Part shown: one piece after another, positions 1 to 7,868 of the stretch
How positions within the stretch are numbered: position 1 is the first letter of the stretch
How the letters are laid out: each line of letters starts with the position of its first letter
Source: Streptomyces alanosinicus
Lineage (GTDB): Bacteria; Actinomycetota; Actinomycetes; Streptomycetales; Streptomycetaceae
Reading direction: 5' to 3'
Length of the DNA: 64,000 nucleotides
Assembly: GCF_014650595.1 (NCBI RefSeq)
Contig: NZ_BMVG01000038.1
Span: forward strand, 1 to 64,000
Notes under the pieces: generated by a model
Told to the model about the DNA's origin: nothing
Database searches by the model: none
The model's input: only the letters and a program-made list of their open reading frames with translations
Made by a program: the position numbers and the translations under genes

Positions 1-2
1 CC

Positions 3-533
3 GCCATCCCCTTCCACCGCGCGGTCGTCAAGGACCCCGCCTTCGCCCCCGAACTCACCGGCTCCACCGACCCGTTCACCGTCCACACCCGCTGGATCGA
101 GACCGAGTTCGTCAACGAGATCAAACCCTTCGCCGCACCCGCCGACACCGAGACGGACGAGGAGAGCGGCCGCGAGACCGTCGTCGTCGAGGTCGGCGGC
201 AAACGACTGGAGGTCTCCCTCCCGTCCTCCCTCGGTATGTCCCTGGCCCGCACGGGCCTCGCGGCCGGCGCCAAGCCGAAGCGCCGCGCGGCCAAGAAGT
301 CCGGGCCGGTGGCCTCCGGCGACACCCTCGCCTCCCCGATGCAGGGCACGATCGTCAAGGTCGCCGTCGAGGAGGGCCAGGAGGTCAAGGAGGGCGACCT
401 GGTCGTCGTCCTGGAGGCCATGAAGATGGAACAGCCCCTGAACGCCCACAAGGCGGGCACCATCAAGGGCCTCGCCGCCGAGGTCGGCGCCTCCGTCACG
501 TCCGGCGCCTCGATCTGCGAGATCAAGGACTGA
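3..533 (+). CDS. Acetyl/propionyl-CoA carboxylase alpha subunit, C-terminal part (biotin carrier domain)
   Basis: This is the 3' end of a biotin-dependent acyl-CoA carboxylase alpha chain, and the start lies before the window. The reading frame is open from base 3. It first encodes the end of the biotin carboxylase region (residues reading HTRWIETEFVNEI), then an Ala/Lys-rich linker. It finishes with a biotinyl domain carrying the canonical EAMKMEQP motif, whose Lys is the biotin attachment site. In actinomycetes such chains pair with separate beta (carboxyltransferase) subunits to make malonyl- or methylmalonyl-CoA. Substrate choice cannot be read from this fragment. A strong terminator follows within 20 bases, so this is the last gene of its unit. 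Confidence 0.93.
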   Translation, partial: AIPFHRAVVKDPAFAPELTGSTDPFTVHTRWIETEFVNEIKPFAAPADTETDEESGRETVVVEVGGKRLEVSLPSSLGMSLARTGLAAGAKPKRRAAKKSGPVASGDTLASPMQGTIVKVAVEEGQEVKEGDLVVVLEAMKMEQPLNAHKAGTIKGLAAEVGASVTSGASICEIKD

Positions 534-549
534 CCGCACGCTCTACGAA

Positions 550-600
550 CGACGCCCGGCGGACCGACTTTCTCGGTCTACCGGGCGTCGCCCTTTTCCC
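550..600 (+). terminator. Intrinsic terminator after the carboxylase gene
   Basis: Arms CGACGCCCGG (550-559) and CCGGGCGTCG (581-590) are perfectly complementary. The inner segment adds a GACCGA/TCGGTC pairing. A CCCTTTTCCC run follows. Confidence 0.85.
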
Positions 601-620
601 GAAGCTCAGGGCACGGCTTG

Positions 621-690
621 AGTCCCTAAGGGGCAGCGCCGCCAAGGGGTGCGGGGAACTGCGCGACAAGCGACAACGCACCCGCACCCG
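621..690. repeat. Streptomyces-type intergenic repeat (GGGGAACTGCGCGAC family)
   Basis: The segment reads GGTGCGGGGAACTGCGCGAC followed by AAGCGACAACGCACCCGCAC. From memory this is a very common intergenic repeat in Streptomyces genomes. GGGTGCG and CGCACCC can pair, so it may fold. It fills most of the gap between the carboxylase terminator and the DeoR-family gene. No coding potential is evident. Confidence 0.55.
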
Positions 691-726
691 CCGAACCACC
701 AGGCACCGCACTGCGACTACGCACCC

Positions 727-1656
727 TCACCGCCGCCGCAGATCAGCGACCCGCCCCCGCTCGGCCCCCGTCGATTCCAACCCCGCACCCGCCCGAAGCG
801 CCACATGCCCCCTCCGCGGCCCCGGCAGGGGTGCGCGCCGCACCGGGGCCTGCTCACCCCCCGCAGGGGCCCCGCTCGCCCCGGCCACGGCGATCTGCAC
901 CCCCTGGTCGGCGAGTGCCTGCAACTCGGTGGCGGCACGGTCGTCGTGCGGCGGGGGCTCGTCGGTGACCAGGCGGGTGATGACGTCCGTCGGCACGGTC
1001 TGGAACATCGTGTCCGTGCCGAGCTTGGTGTGGTCGGCGAGGACCACGACCTCGGCGGCGGCCTGGACGAGGGCCCGGTCGACGGAGGCCGAGAGCATGT
1101 TGGAGGTGGACAGGCCCCGTTCGGCGGTGAGGCCGCTCCCGGAGAGGAAGGCTTTGGACACGCGCAGCCCCTGCAGGGACTGCTCCGCGCCGGAGCCGAC
1201 GAGGGCGTAGTTGGAGCCGCGCAGGGTGCCACCGGTCATCACGACCTCCACCCGGTTGGCATGGGCCAACGCCTGGGCGACCAGGAGCGAGTTGGTGACG
1301 ACCGTGAGGCCGGGCACCCGCGCGAGCCGGCGGGCCAGCTCCTGCGTGGTGGTACCCGCGCCGACCACGATGGCCTCGCCTTCTTCGACGAGTCCCGCGG
1401 CGAGGTCGGCGATGGCCGTCTTCTCGGCGGTCGCGAGATGGGACTTCTGCGGAAAGCCCGACTCGCGCGTGAATCCACCCGGTAGTACGGCACCGCCGTG
1501 CCGGCGGTCGAGGAGTCCTTCTGCCTCCAGTGCCCGCACGTCCCGCCGTACGGTTACTTCGGAGGTCTGGACGACGCGGGCGAGCTCACGGAGCGACACG
1601 GCACCGTTCGCACGCACCATTTCGAGGATCAATTGGCGACGTTCAGCAGCGAACAC
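727..1656 (-). CDS. DeoR-family transcriptional regulator
   Basis: The protein has 309 residues. Residues 1-57 form a DeoR helix-turn-helix (QLILEMVRANGAVSLRELA, then TVRRDVRALEAEGLL). The DeoR C-terminal sugar-phosphate sensor domain follows, with VGAGTTTQELARRL and GGTLRGSNYALVGSGAE. Members bind phosphorylated sugars and usually repress catabolic operons. The last ~55 residues (after LADQGVQIAVAG) are Pro/Arg/Gly-rich and unlike the family, so the tail may have been extended by loss of the original stop codon. The GTG start has no clear ribosome-binding site, and TACTGT lies a few bases upstream, so a leaderless transcript is possible. It is the only sugar-phosphate-sensing regulator near the deo genes, but its target cannot be read from sequence. 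Confidence 0.9.
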   Translation of the reverse strand: MFAAERRQLILEMVRANGAVSLRELARVVQTSEVTVRRDVRALEAEGLLDRRHGGAVLPGGFTRESGFPQKSHLATAEKTAIADLAAGLVEEGEAIVVGAGTTTQELARRLARVPGLTVVTNSLLVAQALAHANRVEVVMTGGTLRGSNYALVGSGAEQSLQGLRVSKAFLSGSGLTAERGLSTSNMLSASVDRALVQAAAEVVVLADHTKLGTDTMFQTVPTDVITRLVTDEPPPHDDRAATELQALADQGVQIAVAGASGAPAGGEQAPVRRAPLPGPRRGHVALRAGAGLESTGAERGRVADLRRR

Positions 1657-1683
1657 GAAACTGACAGTAACCCCAGCGACCGT

Positions 1684-1696
1684 CTGCTTTCAGCAG
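1684..1696. promoter_or_regulatory. 13-bp palindrome upstream of the DeoR-family gene
   Basis: CTGCTTTCAGCAG is a perfect 5-3-5 inverted repeat about 30 bases before the GTG start. Its position fits an autoregulatory operator, but this is inference only. Confidence 0.35.
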
Positions 1697-1822
1697 TTTG
1701 CGCCGAATAACAGAAGTTGTTCGCATGGCGGGGCGGGAAGTGGTATAGGACCTACTCGCCCCGACCATGCCGTACGCACACGCGGCAACTCCCCGTGACC
1801 AGCGAGAAGTCCGCGCACGTCA

Positions 1823-3271
1823 TCAGGCCTCCGCGGTCGCCTTGCGGGTGTGCAGCTGCCGGGCCACTTCCGCGATCGACCCCGAAAGGGAGGGGTAGAC
1901 CGTGAATGCGTTCGCGATCTGTTCGACCGTCAGATTGTTGTCGACGGCGATCGAGATGGGGTGGATCAGTTCCGAGGCGCGGGGCGCCACGACCACACCG
2001 CCGACGACGATGCCCGTGCCGGGGCGGCAGAAGATCTTCACGAAGCCGTCGCGGATGCCCTGCATCTTGGCGCGCGGGTTGCGCAGCAGGGGGAGCTTCA
2101 CGACCCGGGCGTCGATCTTGCCCGCGTCCACGTCCGCCTGCGTGTAGCCGACGGTCGCGATCTCGGGGTCGGTGAAGACGTTGGAGGAGACCGTCTTCAG
2201 GTTCAGCGGGGTCACCGCGTCGCCGAGGAAGTGGTACATGGCGATACGTCCCTGCATGGCGGCGACGGAGGCGAGCGCGAAGATGCCCGTCACATCGCCG
2301 GCCGCGTAGACGCCGGGAGCGGTCGTCCGGGACACCTTGTCGGTCCAGATGTGTCCCGAGTCGCGCAGCTTGACGCCGGCCTCCTCCAGGCCGAGCCCGG
2401 CGCTGTTCGGAATGGCACCGACGGCCATCAGACAGTGCGAGCCGGTGATGACCCGGCCGTCGGCCAGCGTCACCTCGACCCGGTCGCCGACACGCTTGGC
2501 GGACTGGGCGCGGGAGCGGGCCATGACGTTCATGCCACGGCGCCGGAAGACGTCCTCCAGCACGGCGGCGGCGTCCGGGTCCTCGCCGGGCAGCACCCGG
2601 TCCCGGGAGGAGACGAGCGTGACCTTCGAGCCCAGCGCCTGGTAGGCGCCGGCGAACTCGGCACCGGTCACACCGGAGCCGACCACGATCAGCTCTTCCG
2701 GCAGCTCGGTGAGGTCGTAGACCTGGGTCCAGTTGAGGATGCGCTCGCCGTCGGGCTGGGCGTCGGGCAGCTCACGGGGGTGACCGCCGGTCGCGATGAG
2801 GACGGCGTCGGCGGTGAGGGTCTCCTCGGTGCCGTCGGCGGCGGTGACGACGACCTGGCGGGACCCGTCGAGGCCCTGCATGCCGTCCAGCCGGCCGCGC
2901 CCGCGCATGACCCGGGCGCCGGCCCGCGTGACGGACGCGGTGATGTCGTGCGACTGGGCGAGGGCCAGCCGCTTCACCCGGCGGTTGACCTTCCCCAGGT
3001 CGACGCCGACCACCCGGGCGGCCTGCTCCAGCGGCGGGGTGTCGTCGGCGACGATGATGCCCAGCTCCTCGTAGGAGGAGTCGAAGGTGGTCATCACCTC
3101 GGCCGTGGCGATCAGGGTCTTCGACGGCACGCAGTCGGTCAGTACCGACGCTCCGCCCAGACCGTCGCAGTCGACGACGGTCACCTCCGCACCGAGCTGC
3201 GCGGCTACCAGGGCCGCTTCATATCCGCCGGGTCCGCCACCGATGATCACGATCCGAGTCACGTACCCCAT
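1823..3271 (-). CDS. lpdA: NAD(P)H-quinone dehydrogenase, LpdA-type flavoprotein
   Basis: A 482-residue pyridine nucleotide-disulfide oxidoreductase. The N-terminal FAD Rossmann motif is IIGGGPGGYEAA. A second dinucleotide motif, VVGSGVTGAEFAGAYQALG, lies mid-protein, followed by the FAD motif YAAGDVTG and the C-terminal dimerisation domain (NVFTDPEIATVGYT). At the place of the redox CxxxxC only the second Cys remains: the segment reads GGASVLTDCVPSK, with Ser42 where the first Cys should be. Dithiol chemistry is therefore impossible, which fits the LpdA branch (quinone reduction) rather than dihydrolipoamide dehydrogenase. A GTG four codons in is an alternative start. The divergent neighbour starts 95 bases away. 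Confidence 0.88.
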   Translation of the reverse strand: MGYVTRIVIIGGGPGGYEAALVAAQLGAEVTVVDCDGLGGASVLTDCVPSKTLIATAEVMTTFDSSYEELGIIVADDTPPLEQAARVVGVDLGKVNRRVKRLALAQSHDITASVTRAGARVMRGRGRLDGMQGLDGSRQVVVTAADGTEETLTADAVLIATGGHPRELPDAQPDGERILNWTQVYDLTELPEELIVVGSGVTGAEFAGAYQALGSKVTLVSSRDRVLPGEDPDAAAVLEDVFRRRGMNVMARSRAQSAKRVGDRVEVTLADGRVITGSHCLMAVGAIPNSAGLGLEEAGVKLRDSGHIWTDKVSRTTAPGVYAAGDVTGIFALASVAAMQGRIAMYHFLGDAVTPLNLKTVSSNVFTDPEIATVGYTQADVDAGKIDARVVKLPLLRNPRAKMQGIRDGFVKIFCRPGTGIVVGGVVVAPRASELIHPISIAVDNNLTVEQIANAFTVYPSLSGSIAEVARQLHTRKATAEA

Positions 3272-3366
3272 TGTCCCGCACGCTTCAAGGTGCTACTGCC
3301 CGGGGGCACACACGAGTGCCTTCCGGGGCGCGAGTGACGGGACTTTCCCTGCCGTACCCTCTCTTC

Positions 3367-3804
3367 ATGTCGCTCTATGCCGCGTACGCCGGCAACCTCG
3401 ACGCGCGCCTGATGTCGTTCCGCGCCCCGCACTCCCCGCTGCGCGCCACGGGCTGGCTGAACGGCTGGCGGCTGACGTTCGGCGGTGAACAGCTGGGCTG
3501 GGAGGGTGCACTGGCGACGATCGTCGAGGATCCGCTCGCCCAGGTCTTCGTCGGGCTGTACGACATAGCGCCCATGGACGAGGAGTCCCTCGACCGGTGG
3601 GAGGGCGGGGGCCTGGACCTCTACCGCCGGGTGCGGGTGCGCGCGCACACCCTCGAAGGCGAGGAGACGGCATGGACGTACGTCCTCAACGGCTACGAGG
3701 GCGGGCTGCCCTCGGCGCGCTACCTGGGCGAGATCGCCGACGCGGCGGAGTCGGCCGGGGCGCCCCATGACTATGTGATGGAGCTGAGGAAACGGCCCTG
3801 CTGA
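3367..3804 (+). CDS. Gamma-glutamylcyclotransferase-like protein
   Basis: A 145-residue protein of the GGCT/AIG2-like fold. The N-terminus MSLYAAYAGNLDARLMSFR matches the family's substrate-loop signature (usually Y-G-S-N), here Y-A-G-N. A probable catalytic acid lies in the DEESLDRWEGG segment, and the conserved ending SARYLGEIADAAESAG follows. Family members cleave gamma-glutamyl amines or amides, releasing pyroglutamate; the actual substrate is unknown. The ATG was chosen because the family motif begins right after it, although the frame is open further upstream. It lies head to head with the LpdA-type gene. Confidence 0.8.
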   Translation: MSLYAAYAGNLDARLMSFRAPHSPLRATGWLNGWRLTFGGEQLGWEGALATIVEDPLAQVFVGLYDIAPMDEESLDRWEGGGLDLYRRVRVRAHTLEGEETAWTYVLNGYEGGLPSARYLGEIADAAESAGAPHDYVMELRKRPC

Positions 3805-3855
3805 GGGGGCACCGACTCTAAAATCGAGTGCACGGACGCATCCACGGGAGAGCGC

Positions 3856-4137
3856 ATGGCCCCCACGACCACCTACGACGTCTACTACACGGTCCAGGCC
3901 GCGGCGGCCCGCGACCGCCTCGACGAGCGGCAGCGGAACTCGTTCGACAAGGGCATCGCCCTGCTGGCCCGCGACCCCTTCCTCGCGGTGTCCCGGCCCA
4001 TAGGCTCCACCGGCGACGACCGCACGATCCGGCTCACGCAGAACATCCTGGTGGAGTACACGGTGAGCCGCGGCCGGCTGCTGATCTTCATCGTCGAGGT
4101 CTTCAACGACAAGGACGTCCTCATCACCGACGAGTGA
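3856..4137 (+). CDS. RelE/ParE-like small protein, no antitoxin partner
   Basis: A 93-residue protein with the order of elements seen in RelE/ParE toxins. A first strand (YDVYYTVQAAAARDRL) leads into helices with the LARDPF turn, then R-x-I-R-L, VEYTVSRGRLLIFIVEVFN. The start is preceded by GGGAGAG. No antitoxin-like gene is adjacent on either side: the upstream gene is the cyclotransferase and the downstream one PNP. It may be a domesticated orphan, or the similarity may be structural only. No catalytic residues can be assigned with confidence. Confidence 0.6.
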   Translation: MAPTTTYDVYYTVQAAAARDRLDERQRNSFDKGIALLARDPFLAVSRPIGSTGDDRTIRLTQNILVEYTVSRGRLLIFIVEVFNDKDVLITDE

Positions 4138-4225
4138 TCGCCGATGAGTGATCGCACCGCCCGCGGGGCGGCGGCATTCGTTGGAAACGACAAGACAACG
4201 ATCGCCATCCCGTGGGCTCTGTCAT

Positions 4226-4237
4226 CTACGCGCGTAG
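4226..4237. promoter_or_regulatory. Nucleoside-regulon operator, site A (PNP)
   Basis: A perfect 12-bp palindrome, CTACGCGCGTAG, ends 25 bases before the PNP start codon. Identical copies precede deoC and the adenosine deaminase gene. Its position downstream of any promoter fits a roadblock-type repressor site. Confidence 0.75.
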
Positions 4238-4262
4238 GCGAAGAGGAGCTACTCTCGTCGAC

Positions 4263-5087
4263 GTGAACGCATCTCTTCTTCCGGACGACATCCAGGGCGA
4301 CCCGTACGCCGCCGCCGACGCCGCCGCCGCGCGCCTGCGCGAACTGACCGGCGCCGAGACCCACGACGTCGCCCTCGTGATGGGCTCCGGCTGGGCTCCG
4401 GCCGTCGACGCCCTGGGCGCACCCGACGCCGAGTTCCAGGTCACCGAGCTGCCCGGCTTCCCGCCGCCGGCCGTTCAGGGGCACGGCGGCAAGATCCGCT
4501 CGTACTCCTTCGGTGACAAGCGCGCCCTGGTCTTCCTGGGCCGCACGCACTACTACGAGGGCCGTGGCGTCGCCTCCGTCGCCCACGGCGTGCGCACCGC
4601 GGTGGCCGCCGGCTGCAAGACCGTGGTCCTCACCAACGGCTGCGGCGGCCTGCGCGAGGGCATGCGCCCCGGCCAGCCGGTCCTGATCAGCGACCACATC
4701 AACCTGACGGCCACGTCCCCGATCGTCGGTGCGAACTTCGTCGACCTGACGGACCTCTACTCCCCCCGGCTGCGCGCCCTGTGCAAGGAGGTCGACCCCA
4801 CCCTGGAGGAGGGCGTCTACGCGCAGTTCCCCGGCCCGCACTACGAGACCCCGGCCGAGATCCGCATGGCCCGTGTCATCGGCGCGGACCTGGTCGGCAT
4901 GTCCACGGTGCTGGAGGCCATCGCCGCCCGTGAGGCGGGCGCCGAGGTGCTGGGCATCTCCCTGGTCACCAACCTGGCGGCCGGCATGACCGGCGAGCCC
5001 CTCAACCACGAGGAGGTCCTCCAGGCGGGCCGCGACTCGGCGGCACGGATGGGCGAGCTGCTGGGCCAGGTGCTGGGCAAGCTGTAA
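4263..5087 (+). CDS. Purine nucleoside phosphorylase (type I, trimeric)
   Basis: A 274-residue cytosolic enzyme that phosphorolyses purine (deoxy)ribonucleosides to base plus (deoxy)ribose-1-phosphate. Family motifs in order: phosphate-loop MGSGWAPAVDALG, GHGGKIRSYSFG, GRTHYYEGRG, FPGPHYETPAEIRM, LVGMSTVLEA, and the base-binding SLVTNLAAGM whose Asn selects 6-oxopurines. Length is normal for the family. The GTG start is preceded by GAGGAG, and an ATG 17 codons earlier is possible but would put the operator inside the gene. The sugar phosphate it makes is the substrate of the mutase encoded next. Confidence 0.95.
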   Translation: MNASLLPDDIQGDPYAAADAAAARLRELTGAETHDVALVMGSGWAPAVDALGAPDAEFQVTELPGFPPPAVQGHGGKIRSYSFGDKRALVFLGRTHYYEGRGVASVAHGVRTAVAAGCKTVVLTNGCGGLREGMRPGQPVLISDHINLTATSPIVGANFVDLTDLYSPRLRALCKEVDPTLEEGVYAQFPGPHYETPAEIRMARVIGADLVGMSTVLEAIAAREAGAEVLGISLVTNLAAGMTGEPLNHEEVLQAGRDSAARMGELLGQVLGKL

Positions 5088-5153
5088 GCAGCCCGCTGTT
5101 CTGTCGCCCGCTTTCAGCCCGCGTTCTCGCGTGGGCGGGTGGGAAACGGGGGT

Positions 5154-5172
5154 CTGGGGGCACAGCCCCCAG
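5154..5172 (+). terminator. Hairpin between the PNP and mutase genes
   Basis: CTGGGGG and CCCCCAG pair around a CACAG loop with no T-run. It lies 35 bases before the mutase start. It may attenuate rather than end transcription, or simply be a common G/C-rich Streptomyces repeat. Confidence 0.45.
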
Positions 5173-5206
5173 TGGCCCACGCAAACACGGAGAGGTTGAT
5201 CCAGAC

Positions 5207-6835
5207 GTGCACGATCTCATCGCACGGGCCGACGCATGGCTCGCCGAGGACCCCGACCCGGAGACCCGCGACGAACTGGCCAAGCTGATCGAGGCCGGTG
5301 ACACAGCGGAGCTGTCCGACCGCTTCAGCGGCACCCTCCAGTTCGGCACCGCGGGTCTCCGCGGCGAGCTGGGCGCCGGCCCGATGCGCATGAACCGCAG
5401 CGTCGTCATCAGGGCGGCCGCGGGCCTCGCCGCCTACCTGAAGAAGAACGGCCAGGCGGGCGGACTCGTCGTCATCGGCTATGACGCCCGCCACAAGTCC
5501 GCCGACTTCGCCCGCGACACCGCCGCCGTGATGACCGGCGCCGGTCTGCGCGCCGCCGTGCTCCCCCGCCCGCTGCCCACCCCCGTGCTCGCCTTCGCCA
5601 TACGGCACCTCGGCGCGGTCGCGGGCGTGGAGGTCACCGCCAGCCACAACCCGCCCCGGGACAACGGCTACAAGGTCTACCTCGGCGACGGCTCCCAGAT
5701 CGTGCCGCCCGCCGACGCGGAGATCGCCGCCGAGATCGACGCGATCGCCGCCCTGGACGACGTACCGCGCCCGGAGGCCGGCTGGGACATCCTGGACGAG
5801 TCGGTCCTGGACGCCTATCTGGCCCGTACGGACGCCGTCCTCGCCGCGGGCTCGCCCCGCACCGCCCGCACCGTCTACACGGCGATGCACGGGGTCGGCC
5901 GGGACGTCCTGCTGGCCGCGTTCGCCCGCGCCGGCTTCCCCGAGCCGGTGCTGGTCGCCGAACAGGCCGACCCGGACCCGGACTTCCCGACGGTCGCCTT
6001 CCCCAACCCGGAGGAGCCGGGCGCGATGGACCTCGCCTTCGCGCAGGCCCACGCCACCGACCCGGACCTGGTCATCGCCAACGACCCCGACGCCGACCGC
6101 TGCGCGGTGGCCGTCCGGGACGGCGCCGACTGGCGGATGCTGCGCGGCGACGAGGTCGGCGCCCTGCTCGCCGCCCACCTGGTCCGCCGGGGCGCGACCG
6201 GCGTGTTCGCCGAGTCGATCGTCTCCTCCTCCCTGCTCGGCCGGATCGCCGAGAAGGCGGGCCTCCCCTACGAGGAGACGCTGACCGGCTTCAAGTGGAT
6301 CGCCCGCGTGGACGGCCTGCGCTACGGCTACGAGGAGGCCCTCGGCTACTGCGTGGACCCCGAGGGGGTCCGCGACAAGGACGGCATCACGGCCGCGCTG
6401 CTGATCACGGAGCTGGCCTCGCAGCTCAAGGAGGAGGGCCGTACCCTCCTGGACCTCCTCGACGACCTCGCCGTCGAGCACGGTCTGCACGCCACCGACC
6501 AGCTCTCGGTCCGTGTCCAGGACCTCTCGCTGATCGCGGACGCGATGCGCCGCCTGCGCGAGCAGCCGCCGACCGAGCTGGCGGGCCTGGCCATCACCAG
6601 GGCCGAGGACCTCACGCAGGGCACGGACAGGCTGCCGCCCACGGACAGCCTGCGCTACACGCTCGACGGCGCCCGGGTGATCGTCCGCCCGAGCGGCACC
6701 GAGCCCAAGCTGAAGTGCTACCTGGAGGTCGTCGTACCGGTCGCGGACCACGCAGGTCTGCCGGCCGCCCACGCGGAGGCGGCGCAGCTGCTGACCGCGC
6801 TGAAGCGGGATCTGTCGACGGCCGCCGGCCTCTGA
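5207..6835 (+). CDS. Phospho-sugar mutase, probable phosphopentomutase (PGM2-like)
   Basis: A 542-residue alpha-D-phosphohexomutase-family enzyme. Motifs in order: FGTAGLRGELGAGPMRMN near the N-terminus, the phosphoserine loop TASHNPPRDNGYKVY, the metal-binding NDPDADRCAVA, the sugar loop YEEALGYCVDP, and the phosphate-binding RPSGTEPKLK near the C-terminus. The FGTAGLR start and the length fit the PGM2-like branch, which in animals is a phosphopentomutase. It lies directly between PNP (makes ribose-1-phosphate) and deoC (uses deoxyribose-5-phosphate), exactly where a phosphopentomutase is needed. Automated annotation would likely say phosphomannomutase/phosphoglucomutase. GTG start with GGAGAGG upstream. 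Confidence 0.88.
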   Translation: MHDLIARADAWLAEDPDPETRDELAKLIEAGDTAELSDRFSGTLQFGTAGLRGELGAGPMRMNRSVVIRAAAGLAAYLKKNGQAGGLVVIGYDARHKSADFARDTAAVMTGAGLRAAVLPRPLPTPVLAFAIRHLGAVAGVEVTASHNPPRDNGYKVYLGDGSQIVPPADAEIAAEIDAIAALDDVPRPEAGWDILDESVLDAYLARTDAVLAAGSPRTARTVYTAMHGVGRDVLLAAFARAGFPEPVLVAEQADPDPDFPTVAFPNPEEPGAMDLAFAQAHATDPDLVIANDPDADRCAVAVRDGADWRMLRGDEVGALLAAHLVRRGATGVFAESIVSSSLLGRIAEKAGLPYEETLTGFKWIARVDGLRYGYEEALGYCVDPEGVRDKDGITAALLITELASQLKEEGRTLLDLLDDLAVEHGLHATDQLSVRVQDLSLIADAMRRLREQPPTELAGLAITRAEDLTQGTDRLPPTDSLRYTLDGARVIVRPSGTEPKLKCYLEVVVPVADHAGLPAAHAEAAQLLTALKRDLSTAAGL

Positions 6836-6850
6836 GCCGTACGCACGCCG

Positions 6851-6882
6851 AAGGGGTGCCCCCAGCCCGGGGGCACCCCTTT
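6851..6882 (+). terminator. Intrinsic terminator after the mutase gene
   Basis: AAGGGGTGCCCC and GGGGCACCCCTT form a strong stem with a short loop, and TTTCC follows. Confidence 0.85.
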
Positions 6883-6883
6883 C

Positions 6884-6939
6884 CTCCTTCGCGTCCGATC
6901 TCCTTCGCCTCCGACGTCTCTCCTTCGCCTCCGGCGTGG
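6884..6939. repeat. Short imperfect tandem repeat (CTCCTTCGCSTCCG)
   Basis: Three copies beginning at 6884, 6900 and 6920 share CTCCTTCGC(G/C)TCCG. They lie between the terminator and the converging gene. Function not apparent. Confidence 0.5.
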
Positions 6940-6951
6940 CCGCCGGCCCGC

Positions 6952-7644
6952 TCAGCCGGTCGCCAGCAGGATCGCGAGCAGGACCGCGCCCGCCGCCGCC
7001 GGGGCGATCACCTCGTACGCCCAGCGCACGGTGACCTCTCCCTGCGCCGACTCCGCCTCGCCCCGCAGTTCCAGCATCTCCCGCAGCTCGTCCATGACCT
7101 GGTCGGTGTCCGCGCGAGTCGCTCCGTCCGCCGCGGCGGAGTCACCGGCGCCGCCGAAGACACCGAGGCCGCCGAGCCCGCGGCTCGGGGCGGCGCCGCC
7201 GCGTGCCGCGTCAGCGGCCGCGCGCGACTTGCGGGCCTCCGCCTTCTTGCGGGCCCGCAGCGAGACGGGGACGGCCCACAGCTGGTACTTGCGGCCGGAC
7301 TTGGCGACGACCTCGTTGGAGTAGCCGGAGCGCAGCGAGACGATCTCGCCCCAGGGCAGGCCGACCACCCGGAACGGGTTGCGGATGCGCAGCCGGTCCT
7401 CGTTCGCGAAGACCGCCGGACGCAGCGTGAAGGCGGTCACCAGCGGCACGATCAGGATCATCCCGGCGAGCGCCAGCCAGGGTGCGCGGCCATGGCCCTG
7501 GAACAGCGCGTCGAAGCCGAGCCAGCCGACGACGAGCAGCAACAGCACGCCGCCCGCGAGCGCCATGGGCGAGCGGTAGATCCGGTCCTTGGCCGTGGGT
7601 ACCGGCGACTGTGACGCGGGTGACTGGTGGTCCGGGGTGGTCAT
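6952..7644 (-). CDS. PH-domain membrane protein
   Basis: A 230-residue protein with two N-proximal hydrophobic helices (ALAGGVLLLLVVGWLGFDAL and WLALAGMILIVPLVTAFTL). A bacterial PH-like domain follows (VFANEDRLRIRNPFRVVGLPWGEI to LWAVPVSL), then an Ala/Gly-rich linker and a third hydrophobic segment at the C-terminus. The RIRNPFR..LPW.EI signature matches the family of mycobacterial low-molecular-weight antigen 6-like proteins, whose function is unknown. The start was placed at MTTPDHQ, six codons inside the longest frame. It converges on the mutase gene and is unlinked to it in function as far as can be seen. Confidence 0.82.
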   Translation of the reverse strand: MTTPDHQSPASQSPVPTAKDRIYRSPMALAGGVLLLLVVGWLGFDALFQGHGRAPWLALAGMILIVPLVTAFTLRPAVFANEDRLRIRNPFRVVGLPWGEIVSLRSGYSNEVVAKSGRKYQLWAVPVSLRARKKAEARKSRAAADAARGGAAPSRGLGGLGVFGGAGDSAAADGATRADTDQVMDELREMLELRGEAESAQGEVTVRWAYEVIAPAAAGAVLLAILLATG

Positions 7645-7694
7645 GGCCCAAGTCTGCCGCATGCCTGCGGCGCCTCGCCGATCGCCCGGGCATC

Positions 7695-7782
7695 GGGATG
7701 CAATCCCCGAGCGCGCGGCATGGAATCCGTGAGCCCGCGGGATGCAATCCCTGAGCCTGCGGGATGCAATCCCTCAGCCCGC
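7695..7782. repeat. Four tandem 22-bp repeats, each with a small dyad
   Basis: Four head-to-tail units of exactly 22 bp begin at 7695, 7717, 7739 and 7761. The consensus is GGGATGCAATCCCTGAGCCC plus GC. Units 1, 3 and 4 contain the inverted repeat GGGAT-GCA-ATCCC; unit 2 is degenerate. The spacing is about two helical turns, so bound proteins would sit on one face. The array lies between the PH-domain gene and the deoC promoter. Confidence 0.8.
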
Positions 7783-7833
7783 GGTCCAGCGCTCATCCGT
7801 GATAGCCGACTCAGATGTGAGCGAGCTCGGGGC

Positions 7834-7855
7834 TATACATCCGCTACGCGCGTAG
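7834..7855 (+). promoter_or_regulatory. deoC promoter -10 and nucleoside-regulon operator, site B
   Basis: TATACA at 7834-7839 is a good -10 element. The palindrome CTACGCGCGTAG at 7844-7855 begins five bases later and would cover the transcription start. This arrangement is classical for repression. The copy is identical to sites A and C. Confidence 0.75.
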
Positions 7856-7868
7856 ATATGCTCGTCTG

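Noticed and set aside
1850..3337. Long open frame (495 aa) on the plus strand opposite the LpdA-type gene
   Set aside because: It is the antisense shadow of a well-conserved flavoprotein gene; the translation is Gly/Asp/His-rich with no domain.
7695..7782. CRISPR array
   Set aside because: Units are contiguous with no spacers and no cas genes are present; it is a tandem repeat.
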